From Caldimonas tepidiphila (GTDB taxonomy: Bacteria; Pseudomonadota; Gammaproteobacteria; Burkholderiales; Burkholderiaceae_C), in the NCBI RefSeq assembly GCF_003569765.1, contig NZ_QXMG01000019.1:27161-91160 (forward strand): DNA of 64,000 nt, read 5' to 3'. A program made the translations under genes and the position numbers. A model generated the notes under the pieces. That model saw nothing but the letters and a program-made list of their open reading frames with translations, did not search any database and was not told where the DNA came from. This document shows, piece after piece, positions 1 through 11,883 of this stretch. How positions within the stretch are numbered: the stretch's first letter is position 1; each line of letters opens with the position of its first letter.

Positions 1-107
1 TAGGCGTCGTCGTCGAGCTTGCTGATGGGTTTCTGGACCATGTCGCGCCACGTGAAGCGCTGCCTCTCGAGCGGACAGCCCTTGTTGTCGAGCAGGGAGA
101 AGATCAT
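1..107 (-). CDS. Partial CDS, N-terminus of an unrecognised protein running off the left edge
   Basis: Reading leftwards from an ATG at 107, the frame stays open to the window edge and encodes about 35 residues beginning MIFSLLDNKG and continuing through RFTWRDMVQKPIS. A GGAGG motif lies 5 bases upstream of the ATG, which is strong support for this start. Composition looks like a soluble cytoplasmic enzyme rather than a signal peptide. The family cannot be decided from 35 residues. Only the 5' end is present; the rest lies outside the window. Confidence 0.7.
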   Translation of the reverse strand, partial: MIFSLLDNKGCPLERQRFTWRDMVQKPISKLDDDA

Positions 108-245
108 CGGAACCTCCGGGAAGCGGAAAAGGTGGTGCAGAAGGCGCGCGGCGCCGACCCTCGCGCCGGCGCCGCCCCCCGTTCGGGGGAGTCAGCAATC
201 GGGAGACCCGCGGCGGCGGCGCGCCGGGGCCGTCCCCTCAGGCCC

Positions 246-623
246 TCAGGAAGAGATGCCCGGGTCGTCGTTGCGCGGCGCCCACTCGTCGCCCACCTCC
301 TGGCGCAGCATCTCGGCGAGTTCGTCGATCACCGCCTCGTCGACCACCTCGCCGAAGCGCTTGCCCAGCACCTTCTTCGGGCGGTAGGGCCCGTCCTCGA
401 CGTACAGGTAGTCGCCCTTGTCGTCGTGCGGCGTCGAGATCGCCGGATCCTGGTAGCGCATCGCGAACCAGCGCCGCATCGCGCGGATCTGCAACTCGGG
501 CGGCGCATCGCGCAGCCAGCCGTCCTGTGGGTCGAAGCGCGGGTCGTTGATGTCGCCCGCCTCGGGCGGCAGGTCGTAGCCCTCGGGGGAGAGGATCTGG
601 GATTTCTGGGGAGTGCTGCTCAT
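246..623 (-). CDS. Small protein resembling the HEPN/RES N-terminal domain
   Basis: A 125-residue soluble acidic protein. The start is ATG 623 (MSSTPQKSQI); an upstream extension in the same frame is arginine-rich and looks non-coding. The middle reads ELQIRAMRRWFAMRYQDPA, then a TP..DKGDYLY..DGPY segment and a closing run of acidic helices (EVVDEAVIDELAEML). This W-F-x-x-x-Y-x-D-P-A ... TP ... G-x-Y ... GPY pattern is what I recall of the short domain found N-terminal to RES and HEPN toxin-associated proteins. Here it stands alone with no catalytic partner. The assignment to that domain is from memory of the pattern; molecular function is unknown. It is divergent from the neighbouring reductase gene. 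Confidence 0.75.
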   Translation of the reverse strand: MSSTPQKSQILSPEGYDLPPEAGDINDPRFDPQDGWLRDAPPELQIRAMRRWFAMRYQDPAISTPHDDKGDYLYVEDGPYRPKKVLGKRFGEVVDEAVIDELAEMLRQEVGDEWAPRNDDPGISS

Positions 624-765
624 CGGGAATCCTCGCGACGCCGGCACGGCGCCTCCGGAGCGGGCGCCTCCGATGCACGGCGGAGATGCAAGACCGGCAG
701 CAAGCCCCTTGCCCGGCGCGCCCGGGCTGCGCGAGGGGCGCGCCCCGCTGCGCCAGAATCGGCGC

Positions 766-1548
766 ATGGACACGACGACTTCCGAACCCCTCTCCCCCCT
801 GCTGCTCGTGACCGGCGCGAGCCGCGGCATCGGCGCGGCCTGCGCGCGGCTCGCCGCAGCCGCCGGCTGGACGGTGGCAGTGAACTACGCGAGCCGCGCC
901 GACGCGGCGCAGGCGCTGGTGCGCGAGATCGAGGCGCAGGGCGGGCGCGCCTTCGCGCTGCAGGCCGACGTGGCCGACGACGCGCAGGTGCGGCGCCTGT
1001 TCGACGCGCTCGACCGCGAGGCCGTCGCGCGCGGGCTGCGGCTGCGCGGCCTCGTCAACAACGCCGGCGTGGTGGACGTCGCGGCGCGCGTCGACGCGAT
1101 GGACGCTGCACGGCTGCAGCGCATGTTCGCGGTCAACGTGTTCGGCAGCTTCCACTGCGCGCGCGAGGCGCTGCGGCGCATGAGCACGCGCCACGGCGGC
1201 ACGGGCGGCAGCATCGTGAACCTGTCCTCGAGCGCGGCGCGCACCGGCGGCGCCGGGCAGTACGTGGACTACGCGGCGAGCAAGGGCGCGATCGACACCT
1301 TCACGGTCGGGCTCGCGCGCGAGGTGGCCGACGAGGGCGTGCGCGTCAACGCGGTGCGCCCTGGCGTCACCGACACCGAGATCCACGCCAGCGGCGGCCA
1401 GCCCGGCCGGGCCTGGGAGCTCGCGCCGCAGATCCCGCTGCGGCGCCCGGGCCGCGCCGACGAGATCGCGCAGGCCGTGCTCTGGCTGCTGTCGGACGCG
1501 GCGAGCTACACCACCGGCGCGCTGCTCGACGTGTCGGGAGGGCGCTGA
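766..1548 (+). CDS. SDR family NAD(P)-dependent oxidoreductase, YgfF-like
   Basis: A 260-residue classical short-chain dehydrogenase. The cofactor motif TGASRGIG is at residues 16-23, NNAG at about 98-101, the catalytic Ser in the NLSSSAA segment near 155 and Tyr169-xxx-Lys173 in YVDYAASKGA. The C-terminal stretch (VRPGVTDTEIHASGGQPGR, then WLLSD.ASY.TGALLDVSGGR) resembles E. coli YgfF more than fatty-acid FabG. The substrate is not known; a sugar or small carbonyl compound is likely for this subgroup. ATG 766 is chosen because upstream in-frame residues are proline/arginine-rich and unlike the family. It is followed by a parS site. Confidence 0.9.
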   Translation: MDTTTSEPLSPLLLVTGASRGIGAACARLAAAAGWTVAVNYASRADAAQALVREIEAQGGRAFALQADVADDAQVRRLFDALDREAVARGLRLRGLVNNAGVVDVAARVDAMDAARLQRMFAVNVFGSFHCAREALRRMSTRHGGTGGSIVNLSSSAARTGGAGQYVDYAASKGAIDTFTVGLAREVADEGVRVNAVRPGVTDTEIHASGGQPGRAWELAPQIPLRRPGRADEIAQAVLWLLSDAASYTTGALLDVSGGR

Positions 1549-1599
1549 ACGAAAGTCGGCGTGCCGCCAACTGCGACCGTGACGGAATCGCGCCGCGCG

Positions 1600-1615
1600 C
1601 GTTTCACGTGAAACA
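1600..1615. other. parS site 1 (ParB-binding centromere)
   Basis: The bases CGTTTCACGTGAAACA match the widely conserved chromosomal parS palindrome TGTTNCACGTGAAACA at all positions except the first. It lies in the intergenic space between the SDR gene and a small membrane-protein gene. The window also contains parA and parB at 46.3-48.6 kb, so the cognate binding protein is present. Confidence 0.88.
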
Positions 1616-1703
1616 GCGGCGACGCGGCGCCGGGGGCGGCCGGGACAATTCGTGCCCACGCCCGCCGGGATCGGCCCGATGGCGCGCGGTTCACGAGGTT
1701 CCC

Positions 1704-1913
1704 ATGGATTTCATCTGGAAGGTCTGGCGCCGCCAGCCCAGGCTCGGCCTGTACCTGCTCGGCCATGTCGCGATCCTGCTCGGCGCCTGGGGCACCGAGG
1801 AGAGCGGCTCGATGCTGCCGCTCGCGCTCGGCTCCTCGGCCGCGCTGATGCTGATGGTGCCGCTGCTGCGGCAGCTGCTCGCTCGTTTCCGCTCCCGCCG
1901 GACGCAGCGCTGA
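1704..1913 (+). CDS. Small hydrophobic membrane protein
   Basis: A 69-residue protein starting MDFIWKVWRRQPRLG. It has two predicted hydrophobic helices (about residues 14-29 and 36-60) and an arginine-rich C-terminus, so it is probably a small inner-membrane protein with positively charged termini facing the cytoplasm. A GAGG motif sits just upstream of ATG 1704. No family is recognised. A strong GC hairpin follows the stop codon. Confidence 0.65.
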   Translation: MDFIWKVWRRQPRLGLYLLGHVAILLGAWGTEESGSMLPLALGSSAALMLMVPLLRQLLARFRSRRTQR

Positions 1914-1915
1914 GG

Positions 1916-1942
1916 CGCGCCCGCGCCCGGGGCGCGGGCGCG
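1916..1942. terminator. GC-rich hairpin between convergent genes
   Basis: A near-perfect inverted repeat (CGCGCCCGCGCCC against GGGCGCGGGCGCG) directly follows the stop of the small membrane protein and faces the convergent stress-protein gene. There is no U-tract, so termination efficiency is uncertain. Confidence 0.45.
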
Positions 1943-1986
1943 TCCTTCACGGGGCAGGCGGCGCGGCGCGCCGCCCGGTCAGGGGC

Positions 1987-2514
1987 TCAGCGGTGGACGT
2001 GCTCGCCGTTGTAGGACTTCCACTCGCGCTCGAAGTAGTCCGCATCCTCCTCGGAGCGCGGACGCACGCCCATCAGGATGCCGCCGTTCTTGACGCCTTC
2101 CTCGTAGTGCTTGACGCGCTCCTCGGGGATGCCCCAGCCGATCAGTGCGCCGAGCAGGCCGCCGCTGGCCGCACCGGCCCCGGCGCCGGCGAGCGCCGCG
2201 GCGATCGGGCCGGCCACCACAAGGCCCAGGCCGGGAATCGCGATCGAGGTGCCGACCGCCGCCACCGCCGCGGCAATCGCGCCGATCGTGCCGCCGATCG
2301 CGCCGCCGATGCCGGCGCCCTCGGCCGCCTTGTTGCCGAGCTCGGTCTGCTGCTGCTGCGCGCCCGCGCCGGAGAAATGCTGCTGCCGGGTCGCGTCCGA
2401 CATGACGACGTCGACGTCATTGTTGCCGTAACCGCGCGCGGTGAGGGACTGGTAGGCGCGCTCGGCGCTGTCGCGGTCGCGGAACAGCCCGGTGACGATT
2501 CGGGTATTGGGCAT
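1987..2514 (-). CDS. General stress protein with YflT-like N-terminus and glycine zipper
   Basis: A 175-residue protein. Residues 1-45 (MPNTRIVTGLFRDRDSAERA...) resemble the heat/general-stress YflT/GSP17M domain, which starts with a short ferredoxin-like beta-alpha unit. Residues about 62-130 form an extremely Gly/Ala-rich hydrophobic stretch with GxxxG repeats typical of glycine-zipper membrane segments. The C-terminus is hydrophilic. It probably associates with the membrane and is stress-induced; its biochemical activity is unknown. A second protein with the same type of N-terminus is encoded at 40.3-40.9 kb. The start at ATG 2514 is preceded by AAAGGAGT. Confidence 0.8.
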   Translation of the reverse strand: MPNTRIVTGLFRDRDSAERAYQSLTARGYGNNDVDVVMSDATRQQHFSGAGAQQQQTELGNKAAEGAGIGGAIGGTIGAIAAAVAAVGTSIAIPGLGLVVAGPIAAALAGAGAGAASGGLLGALIGWGIPEERVKHYEEGVKNGGILMGVRPRSEEDADYFEREWKSYNGEHVHR

Positions 2515-2610
2515 CTTTGAACTCCTTTGCTGTGAGGTTCGGGGCGTCCGAAATCCGATTCGGACGGCTCCCGGAGTTCCAGCAATCGGAGTTCCCGGCC
2601 CGCAGGGCGC

Positions 2611-5600
2611 TCAGCCCGCCGAGCCCGCCCCGCGCTGCCGCAGGAAGCGCTCGAACTCCGCAGGCGGCACCGGGCGACAGAGGTGGTAGCCCTGCGCCTC
2701 GTCGCAGCCGGCCTCCGCCAGGAAGCCGAACACCTCGGCGGTCTCGACACCCTCGGCGACCACGCGCAGCTTCAGCGTGTGGGCGAGGTGGATGATGGCC
2801 TGCGCCAGGGGCCCCACGCTGACCTCCTCGGCGGGCTGGCTCAGGAAGCTGCGGTCGAGCTTGAGCACGTCCAGCGGGAAGCGCCGCAGGTAGGCGAGCG
2901 AGGAGTGGCCGGTGCCGAAGTCGTCCACCGCGAGGCGCAGGCCCAACGCCCTGAGCCGCCCGAGCGTGCCCGCGGCGCTGTCCGGATCCTGCATCAGCGA
3001 GCTCTCGGTCAGCTCGAGCTCGAGCAGCGCCGCCGCCATGCCCGCGCTGCGCAGCGCCTCGTCGACCTTGGCCACCAGCCCGCGGTCGTGCAGCTGGCGC
3101 GGCGACAGGTTCACCGACACGCTCAGCGGCCGGCCGAAGTCCCGCACCCACTGCTGGTTCTGCCGGCAGGCCTGCTGCAGCACCCAGGTGCCGATCGGCC
3201 CGATCAGCCCGGTCTCCTCGGCCAGCGGGATGAACTGCGCCGGCGGCACGTTGCCGAGCTGCGGGTGCCGCCAGCGCAGCAGCGCCTCGCTGCCGACCAC
3301 CTCGAGCGTGGCGACGTCGAGCCGCGGCTGGTAGTGCACCTCGAACTCCTCGCGCTCGAGCGCGCGGCGCAGCGCGCTCTCGAGCGTGAGCCGCGTGCGC
3401 GCCTCCTCCTGCATCTGCGGCGTGTAGAAGCGGTAGCCGTTGCGCCCCGCGGCCTTGGCGCGGTACATCGCCGCGTCGGCGTTCTGGAACAGCGCCTCCT
3501 TCGTGCAGCCGTCGCGCGGGTAGAGGCTGATGCCGATCGAGGCGCCCACGAAGACCTCCTGCGCGCCGAGCTCGAGCGGGCTGGCGAGCCGCTCGAGCAG
3601 CTTCTCGGCCACCGCCACCGCCGACTTCGCGCCCTGGCTGCTGGGCAGCACCACGACGAACTCGTCGCCGCCGAGGCGCGCCACCAGGTCGCCGGGGCGC
3701 AGGTGCTCGCGCAGCCGCTGCGCGACGTCCTTGAGCAGCCGGTCGCCGGCCTCGTGCCCCATCGAGTCGTTGACCTCCTTGAAGTGGTCGAGGTCGATGA
3801 ACAGCACCGCGAGCGACTCGCCGCGCAGCGCCGCGGCGCCGATCATCGCGTCGGTGCGCTCGTTGAGCAGGCTGCGGTTGGGCAGGTCGGTGAGCAGGTC
3901 GTGCGTGGCGAGCTGCTCGAGCCGGCGCTCGGTGCGCTTGCGCTCGGTGATGTCGTTGAGGAAGGCGGTGAGCGTGAGCGGCGCGCCCTGCGCGTCGCGC
4001 TCGATGTGGGCGTTCATCAGCACGCTCACCTCGCTGCCGTCGCGGTGCCGCAGCGCCACGTCGTCGAGCTCGAAGGTGTTGCGGCCGCTGCGGTCCCCGG
4101 GCAGGAAGGCGCCGCCGAGCGGGCAGTCGCTGAACAGGACCGACAGCGGCTGCCCGACGAGCTCGGCCTGTGCGTAACCCGTCATGCGGCACAGCGCCGG
4201 GTTGACCTCGGCGAAGCTCAGGTCGGCCGCGGCGACGAAGTAGCCCTCGGTGGTGCTGTCGATCAGCCGCGCAAAGCGGGCCTCGCTCCTCGCGAGCGCG
4301 ATCTCCGCCGCCTTGCGCTCGGTGATGTCGTGGAAGAAGACCGACAGGCCGCCGTCGCCCGAGGGATAGGCGCGCACCCACAACCAGACTCCGCGCGGCG
4401 CGTAGAAGGCCTCGAACTGCACCGACTGCCGCATCGTCGCCACCTCGAGGAACTCGCGCTCGAAGACCGTGCCCCGCAGTCCCGGCTCCACCTCGTCGAA
4501 GAGGTGGCGGCCGAGCAGCCGCTCGGGCGGGATGTCGGTCCAGGGGTGGGCGGCGGAGTTGAAGTAGGTGACGCGCAGCTCGCGGTCGAACGAGAAGAAG
4601 GCGTCGTCGATGCTCTCGAGCACCGTTTCCAGGCGCTCGTTGGCCTGCTGCAGCGCCTGCTTCGCGCGGCGCTGCTCGGTGACGTCGCGCGCGGTCGCGT
4701 AGAGCATGCCCTGCTGCGGCACCCACTTGGCCGACCAGGACAGGTGGATCGTCGTGCCGTCCTTCCTGAGCCAGCGGTTCTCGAAGTCGCGCAGCTCCCC
4801 CGGGCCGTCCGCCAGCTGCCCGCGCCACGCGGCGAGGGCCTGCTGCAGGTCCTCGGGATGCACGAGCTCGTGCCAGCGGCGTCCGAGCAGCTCCTGCGGC
4901 TCGAAGCCCGTCATGCGGCAGCCCGCCGGGTTGACGCGCAGCAGGCGCCCTTCCCCGTCCACGGTGCAGATCAGGTCCAGCGAGTTGTCGACCAGCTTGC
5001 GGTTCTCGTCGTTCAGCGCCTGCAGCCGCTGCTCGATCTCGCGCTGCTCGGTGACGTTGCGCGAGAGCCCGCGGTAGCCGGCGAAGACGCCGTCGCGCCA
5101 CATCGGCTCGCCGATGATGGAGACGTGGCGCACGCCCAGGTCCCGGTGCGGATGGGCGACGTAGACGATGTCGCGGAAGGGTTCCCGCCGCGAGAAGCTG
5201 TCGAGGTAGGCGCGCAGGCCCGGGTCCTGCGGGTCCGCCGCGATCTCCTGGCGCGTCCTGCCGAGCAGCACCTCGGCGCTGCCGCCGAGCCAGCCGGCGG
5301 CGCCGTCGCTTACCAGCGTGAAGTGCCCCTCGGCATCGGTCTCCCAGTACCAGTCGGAGGACAGGCGGGTGAGGCGGCGGTAGCGCTCCTCGCGCTCGAG
5401 CAGCTGCTGGCGGATGGCGCGCGCCTCGGTGATGTCGCGCGAGATCGCGATCGCGCCGACCATCTCGCCGCCATGCGGGTCGAACAGCACCCGGGTGAGC
5501 GTGGAGACCCAGACATGGCTGCCGTCCCTGCGCTGCACGCGCAGCTCGAGCGGCGCCGGCGCGCGCCGCGTGCGCACCTGCGCGGAGACCTCGGCGAGCA

Positions 5601-6201
5601 CCGTCGGCACGTCCGCGGGATGGATCATCTCGTAGGCGTTGCGGCCGAGCATCTCCACGCCTTCGTAGCCGAGCAGCTGCCGGCACGAGGGCGAGACATA
5701 GACATGGTGGCCGTGGACATCGTAGTGCGCGATCAGGTCGCTCGCGCTCTCGGCGATCAGCCGATGTTCGGCCTCGCTGCGCGCGAGCTGGTCCTGCAGC
5801 TCGTACCAGTGCGTGACGTCGCAGATCGTGCCGGTGTAGCCGATGTAGCGCCCGGCGGCGTCGACGCAGGCCGCGCCGATGCTCTTCATCCAGCGGATCG
5901 TGCCGTCGCTGCGCACGATGCGGTACTCGACCTCGTAGTCCTCGCGCGCGTTGCGTGCGCGTGTCACGAAGTCGACGACCTGCGGCCGGTCCTCGGGATG
6001 CATGAACCGGCGCCAGACCTGCGTCGAGAACTGCTCGGCGCGGTCGAGGTAGGCACGCGCCTCGCGATTGAGCTGGATGCAGACCAGGTTCTCGTCGGTG
6101 GTCCAGACCAGCAGCCGCACCCGGTCGGCGAGCCGGCGCATCGCCGCCTCCGTGCCTGCCGTCCCGCTCCCGTCGCCCACCCACTTTTCCATTGGTTTCA
6201 T
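2611..6201 (-). CDS. Multi-PAS GGDEF-EAL cyclic-di-GMP signalling protein
   Basis: A 1196-residue, apparently cytoplasmic protein. Residues about 20-760 contain roughly six PAS/PAC modules in tandem, recognisable by repeated MIHPADV, LVHPEDL, ITERK and DVTEQR-type elements. The diguanylate cyclase domain follows, with an intact GGDEF at residues 844-848. The phosphodiesterase domain has EAL at 972-974 (EALLRW) and DDFGTG at 1093-1098. Both active sites look intact, so it could make and degrade c-di-GMP under control of signals sensed by the PAS domains. No transmembrane segment is evident. The start MKPMEKWVG at 6201 has GAGGAG about 8 bases upstream. It is divergent from the next gene. Confidence 0.95.
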   Translation of the reverse strand: MKPMEKWVGDGSGTAGTEAAMRRLADRVRLLVWTTDENLVCIQLNREARAYLDRAEQFSTQVWRRFMHPEDRPQVVDFVTRARNAREDYEVEYRIVRSDGTIRWMKSIGAACVDAAGRYIGYTGTICDVTHWYELQDQLARSEAEHRLIAESASDLIAHYDVHGHHVYVSPSCRQLLGYEGVEMLGRNAYEMIHPADVPTVLAEVSAQVRTRRAPAPLELRVQRRDGSHVWVSTLTRVLFDPHGGEMVGAIAISRDITEARAIRQQLLEREERYRRLTRLSSDWYWETDAEGHFTLVSDGAAGWLGGSAEVLLGRTRQEIAADPQDPGLRAYLDSFSRREPFRDIVYVAHPHRDLGVRHVSIIGEPMWRDGVFAGYRGLSRNVTEQREIEQRLQALNDENRKLVDNSLDLICTVDGEGRLLRVNPAGCRMTGFEPQELLGRRWHELVHPEDLQQALAAWRGQLADGPGELRDFENRWLRKDGTTIHLSWSAKWVPQQGMLYATARDVTEQRRAKQALQQANERLETVLESIDDAFFSFDRELRVTYFNSAAHPWTDIPPERLLGRHLFDEVEPGLRGTVFEREFLEVATMRQSVQFEAFYAPRGVWLWVRAYPSGDGGLSVFFHDITERKAAEIALARSEARFARLIDSTTEGYFVAAADLSFAEVNPALCRMTGYAQAELVGQPLSVLFSDCPLGGAFLPGDRSGRNTFELDDVALRHRDGSEVSVLMNAHIERDAQGAPLTLTAFLNDITERKRTERRLEQLATHDLLTDLPNRSLLNERTDAMIGAAALRGESLAVLFIDLDHFKEVNDSMGHEAGDRLLKDVAQRLREHLRPGDLVARLGGDEFVVVLPSSQGAKSAVAVAEKLLERLASPLELGAQEVFVGASIGISLYPRDGCTKEALFQNADAAMYRAKAAGRNGYRFYTPQMQEEARTRLTLESALRRALEREEFEVHYQPRLDVATLEVVGSEALLRWRHPQLGNVPPAQFIPLAEETGLIGPIGTWVLQQACRQNQQWVRDFGRPLSVSVNLSPRQLHDRGLVAKVDEALRSAGMAAALLELELTESSLMQDPDSAAGTLGRLRALGLRLAVDDFGTGHSSLAYLRRFPLDVLKLDRSFLSQPAEEVSVGPLAQAIIHLAHTLKLRVVAEGVETAEVFGFLAEAGCDEAQGYHLCRPVPPAEFERFLRQRGAGSAG

Positions 6202-6409
6202 CGATGCATCTCCTCAACGACCAGTCCCCGGCGCGGCGCGCCGCAGGACCGGCGCACCCGCAGGACTCGCCTTCCGGCGTTTTCGACTCGCCCCCGGCCT
6301 TCCTGAGCGCAAAGGGGGCCGTGCACAGGAAATATTCGACACGACGGCCCTGCGGGCACATGCCTTGCCGCAAGCCCGACGCCAACCTCACTCAAAAAGG
6401 AGCTTGCAG

Positions 6410-6667
6410 ATGCAGGAAATCGACCAGCAGCCGGGCCCGGGGAGCGACCTCGACGAGATCTACCGCCAGCTGAAGCGGGGCATCGGTCACGAGCACGTGA
6501 ACGACGACAACGTCTTCGCGCTGATCGAGCGCGCCGAGCGCGACGGCAACGCGCTGATCGCGCAGGAGTTGCGCGAATGGCAGGCGCCGTGCCGTCCCGA
6601 CGACCGCGGCCTGCCCTCCACCGTCGCGCCCACGCGCGGCTTCAACCGGGAAAATGCCAAGCGGTGA
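6410..6667 (+). CDS. Conserved small hypothetical protein (85 aa)
   Basis: An 85-residue hydrophilic acidic protein starting MQEIDQQPGPGSDLDEIYRQ. An AAGGAG ribosome-binding site sits 7 bases upstream, giving a firm start. A helical region (ALIERAERDGNALIAQELREW, about residues 40-60) precedes a disordered C-terminus. It lies between two divergently oriented GGDEF-EAL genes and may be co-transcribed with the downstream one (69 bases later). No family is recognised; a regulatory role in the c-di-GMP cluster is only inference. Confidence 0.75.
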   Translation: MQEIDQQPGPGSDLDEIYRQLKRGIGHEHVNDDNVFALIERAERDGNALIAQELREWQAPCRPDDRGLPSTVAPTRGFNRENAKR

Positions 6668-6736
6668 CGCGGCACCCCGGCAAGGCGCCTCCCGCGGCGC
6701 TGCGGGAGGCCGGCGCGCGCCTTCCCGGCGGGACGC

Positions 6737-9937
<3,201 letters not shown>

Positions 9938-10024
9938 GCCCCTCCCGCCCCGCGGCCGGCGCGCCGTTTGCCTCGCGCTCGTGCATCGCCCCCTTTTCTC
10001 AACCACCCCAGGGAGAACCGACAA

Positions 10025-11194
10025 ATGCGAGCACTCAGATGGCACGGCAAGCACGACATCCGCTGCGACACGGTGCCCGACCCCGGCATCGAGCACGGGC
10101 GTGACGCGATCATCAAGGTCTCGAGCTGCGCGATCTGCGGCTCCGACCTGCACCTCTTCGACGGCTTCATGCCGGGCATGAAGGAGGGCGACATCGTCGG
10201 CCACGAGTTCATGGGCGAGGTGGTCGAGGTCGGCGCGGACAACAAGAAGCTGAAGGTCGGCGACCGCGTGGTCGTGCCCTTCACGATCATCTGCGGCGAA
10301 TGCGAGCAGTGCCGCCGCGGCAACTTCTCGGTCTGCGAGCGCAGCAACCGCAACAAGGACCTCGCCTCGAAGGTGTTCGGCCACACCACGGCCGGCCTGT
10401 TCGGCTACACGCACCTCACCGGCGGCTATGCCGGCGGGCAGGCCGAGTACGTGCGCGTGCCCTTCGCGGACATGACGCACGTGAAGATCCCCGACGGCCT
10501 CACCGACGAGCAGGTGCTCTTCCTCGGCGACATCTTCCCCACCGGCTGGCAGGCCGCGGTGCAGTGCGACATCGAGCCCACCGACACGGTGGCGATCTGG
10601 GGCGCGGGGCCGGTGGGCCAGTTCGCCGCGCGCAGTGCGCTGCTGCTGGGCGCCAGGCAGGTGGTGATGATCGACCGGCTGCCCGACCGGCTCAGCATGG
10701 CGCAGGCCGGCGGCGCGATCCCGATCAACTTCGAGGAGGAGAGCGTGGTCGAGCGGCTGATGGAGCTGACCCAGGGCAAGGGCCCGGAGAAGTGCATCGA
10801 CTGCGTCGGCATGGAGGCGCACGTGACGCGCTCGCTCGACTCGGTGATGGACCGCGCCAAGCAGGCGGTGATGAGCGAGAGCGACCGCCCGCACGTGCTG
10901 CGCGAGATGATCTACGTGTGCCGCCCGGCCGGCACGATCTCGATCCCCGGCGTCTACGGCGGCATCGTCGACAAGATCCCCTTCGGCGCGGCGATGAACA
11001 AGGGCCTGACCTTCCGCATGGGCCAGACCCACGTGAACCGCTGGACCGAGGACCTGCTGCGCCGCATCCAGGAGGGGCAGATCGACCCGTCCTTCGTCAT
11101 CACGCACAGCGTCGGCCTCGAGCAGGGGCCCGAGATGTACAAGACCTTCCGCGACAAGCACGACGGCTGCATCAAGGTCGTGCTCAAGCCCTGA
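10025..11194 (+). CDS. Zinc-dependent alcohol dehydrogenase, formaldehyde-dehydrogenase-like
   Basis: A 389-residue medium-chain dehydrogenase. Catalytic-zinc ligands Cys38 (AICGSDLH), His60 and Glu61 (GHEFMGE) are present. The structural-zinc quartet is Cys90, Cys93, Cys96 and Cys104 (CGECEQC...C). The Rossmann motif WGAGPVGQ follows. Length and the C-terminal extension match the glutathione-independent formaldehyde dehydrogenase/threonine dehydrogenase-like branch; the substrate is not settled by sequence. The start ATG 10025 gives the expected N-terminus [19 protein letters not shown] lies upstream. It is followed after 17 bases by a membrane-protein gene, probably the same operon. Confidence 0.92.
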   Translation: MRALRWHGKHDIRCDTVPDPGIEHGRDAIIKVSSCAICGSDLHLFDGFMPGMKEGDIVGHEFMGEVVEVGADNKKLKVGDRVVVPFTIICGECEQCRRGNFSVCERSNRNKDLASKVFGHTTAGLFGYTHLTGGYAGGQAEYVRVPFADMTHVKIPDGLTDEQVLFLGDIFPTGWQAAVQCDIEPTDTVAIWGAGPVGQFAARSALLLGARQVVMIDRLPDRLSMAQAGGAIPINFEEESVVERLMELTQGKGPEKCIDCVGMEAHVTRSLDSVMDRAKQAVMSESDRPHVLREMIYVCRPAGTISIPGVYGGIVDKIPFGAAMNKGLTFRMGQTHVNRWTEDLLRRIQEGQIDPSFVITHSVGLEQGPEMYKTFRDKHDGCIKVVLKP

Positions 11195-11211
11195 ACCGGA
11201 GAGACCGAGCC

Positions 11212-11772
11212 ATGGAAACCTCCTACACCTCCCACCCCGCCTACCGCCCGGTGAAGAACCCGAACTCGCCGCCGCGCGCGTTCGCGCGGCGCCTGGGCTG
11301 GTTCAGCATCGGGCTCGGCATCGCCGAGCTGCTGTTCCCGCGCGCGATCTCGCGCACGCTCGGCGCGCGCCGCGACCGCTCGCGCCTCGTGAGCGCCTAC
11401 GGGCTGCGCGAGATCGCCACCGGCGTCGGCCTGCTCGCGAGCCACAACCCGCGCCCGTGGGTGATCGGCCGCATGGCCGGCGACGCGCTCGACCTCGCGA
11501 CGCTGCTGCCGCTCGTGCGCGGCCTGCATCCGCGCCGCCTCACCGCCGCCTCCGCGATCACCGCGGTGGCCGGCATCGCCGCGCTCGACTGGTACTGCGA
11601 GCGGCGCCTCGCCGCCGAGCAGCAGCGCCGCAACGCCGTCTGGCGCGACTACAGCGACCGCAGCGGCCTGCCCAAGCCCGCCGCCGAGATGCGCGGCGCG
11701 GCGGCCAACGACGGGGTGATCCCGCGCGACATGCGCGCGCCCGAGGCGATGCGGCCCTACGGCACCGCCTGA
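11212..11772 (+). CDS. Multi-spanning membrane protein downstream of the alcohol dehydrogenase
   Basis: A 186-residue protein with a polar N-terminus (METSYTSHPAYRPV) and hydrophobic segments at about residues 28-46, 65-80 and 105-128, followed by a long hydrophilic tail rich in Arg and Pro. It resembles the uncharacterised membrane proteins often encoded beside formaldehyde-dehydrogenase-like genes and cyclase/dehydrase proteins. The function is unknown. GGAGAGACCGAG precedes ATG 11212, and the 17-base gap to the upstream gene suggests co-transcription. Confidence 0.82.
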   Translation: METSYTSHPAYRPVKNPNSPPRAFARRLGWFSIGLGIAELLFPRAISRTLGARRDRSRLVSAYGLREIATGVGLLASHNPRPWVIGRMAGDALDLATLLPLVRGLHPRRLTAASAITAVAGIAALDWYCERRLAAEQQRRNAVWRDYSDRSGLPKPAAEMRGAAANDGVIPRDMRAPEAMRPYGTA

Positions 11773-11782
11773 GCGGAAGCCG

Positions 11783-11816
11783 ACGATCCCCGGGCCTGCG
11801 GGCCGCGGGGGATCGT
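11783..11816. terminator. Stem-loop after the alcohol dehydrogenase operon
   Basis: ACGATCCCC pairs with GGGGATCGT across a loop that can itself fold through GGCC/GGCC. There is no U-tract, so it may be a structural 3' end rather than a complete intrinsic terminator. Confidence 0.45.
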
Positions 11817-11883
11817 TCCGGCGGCCCCGTGCCGGGGAGGAGAATCGGCGTTCCGCCCACTTCCTCCCGCACACGAGGCCCCG

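Noticed and set aside
2683..6306. Long open frame on the plus strand opposite the multi-PAS protein
   Set aside because: A shadow frame: composition is repetitive Ala/Val/Arg/Leu, with no recognisable motif, while the minus strand encodes a complete multidomain protein.
10040..10060. TGGCACGGCAAGCACG near the alcohol dehydrogenase start as a sigma-54 promoter
   Set aside because: It lies inside the coding sequence after the start codon and lacks the TTGC -12 element.
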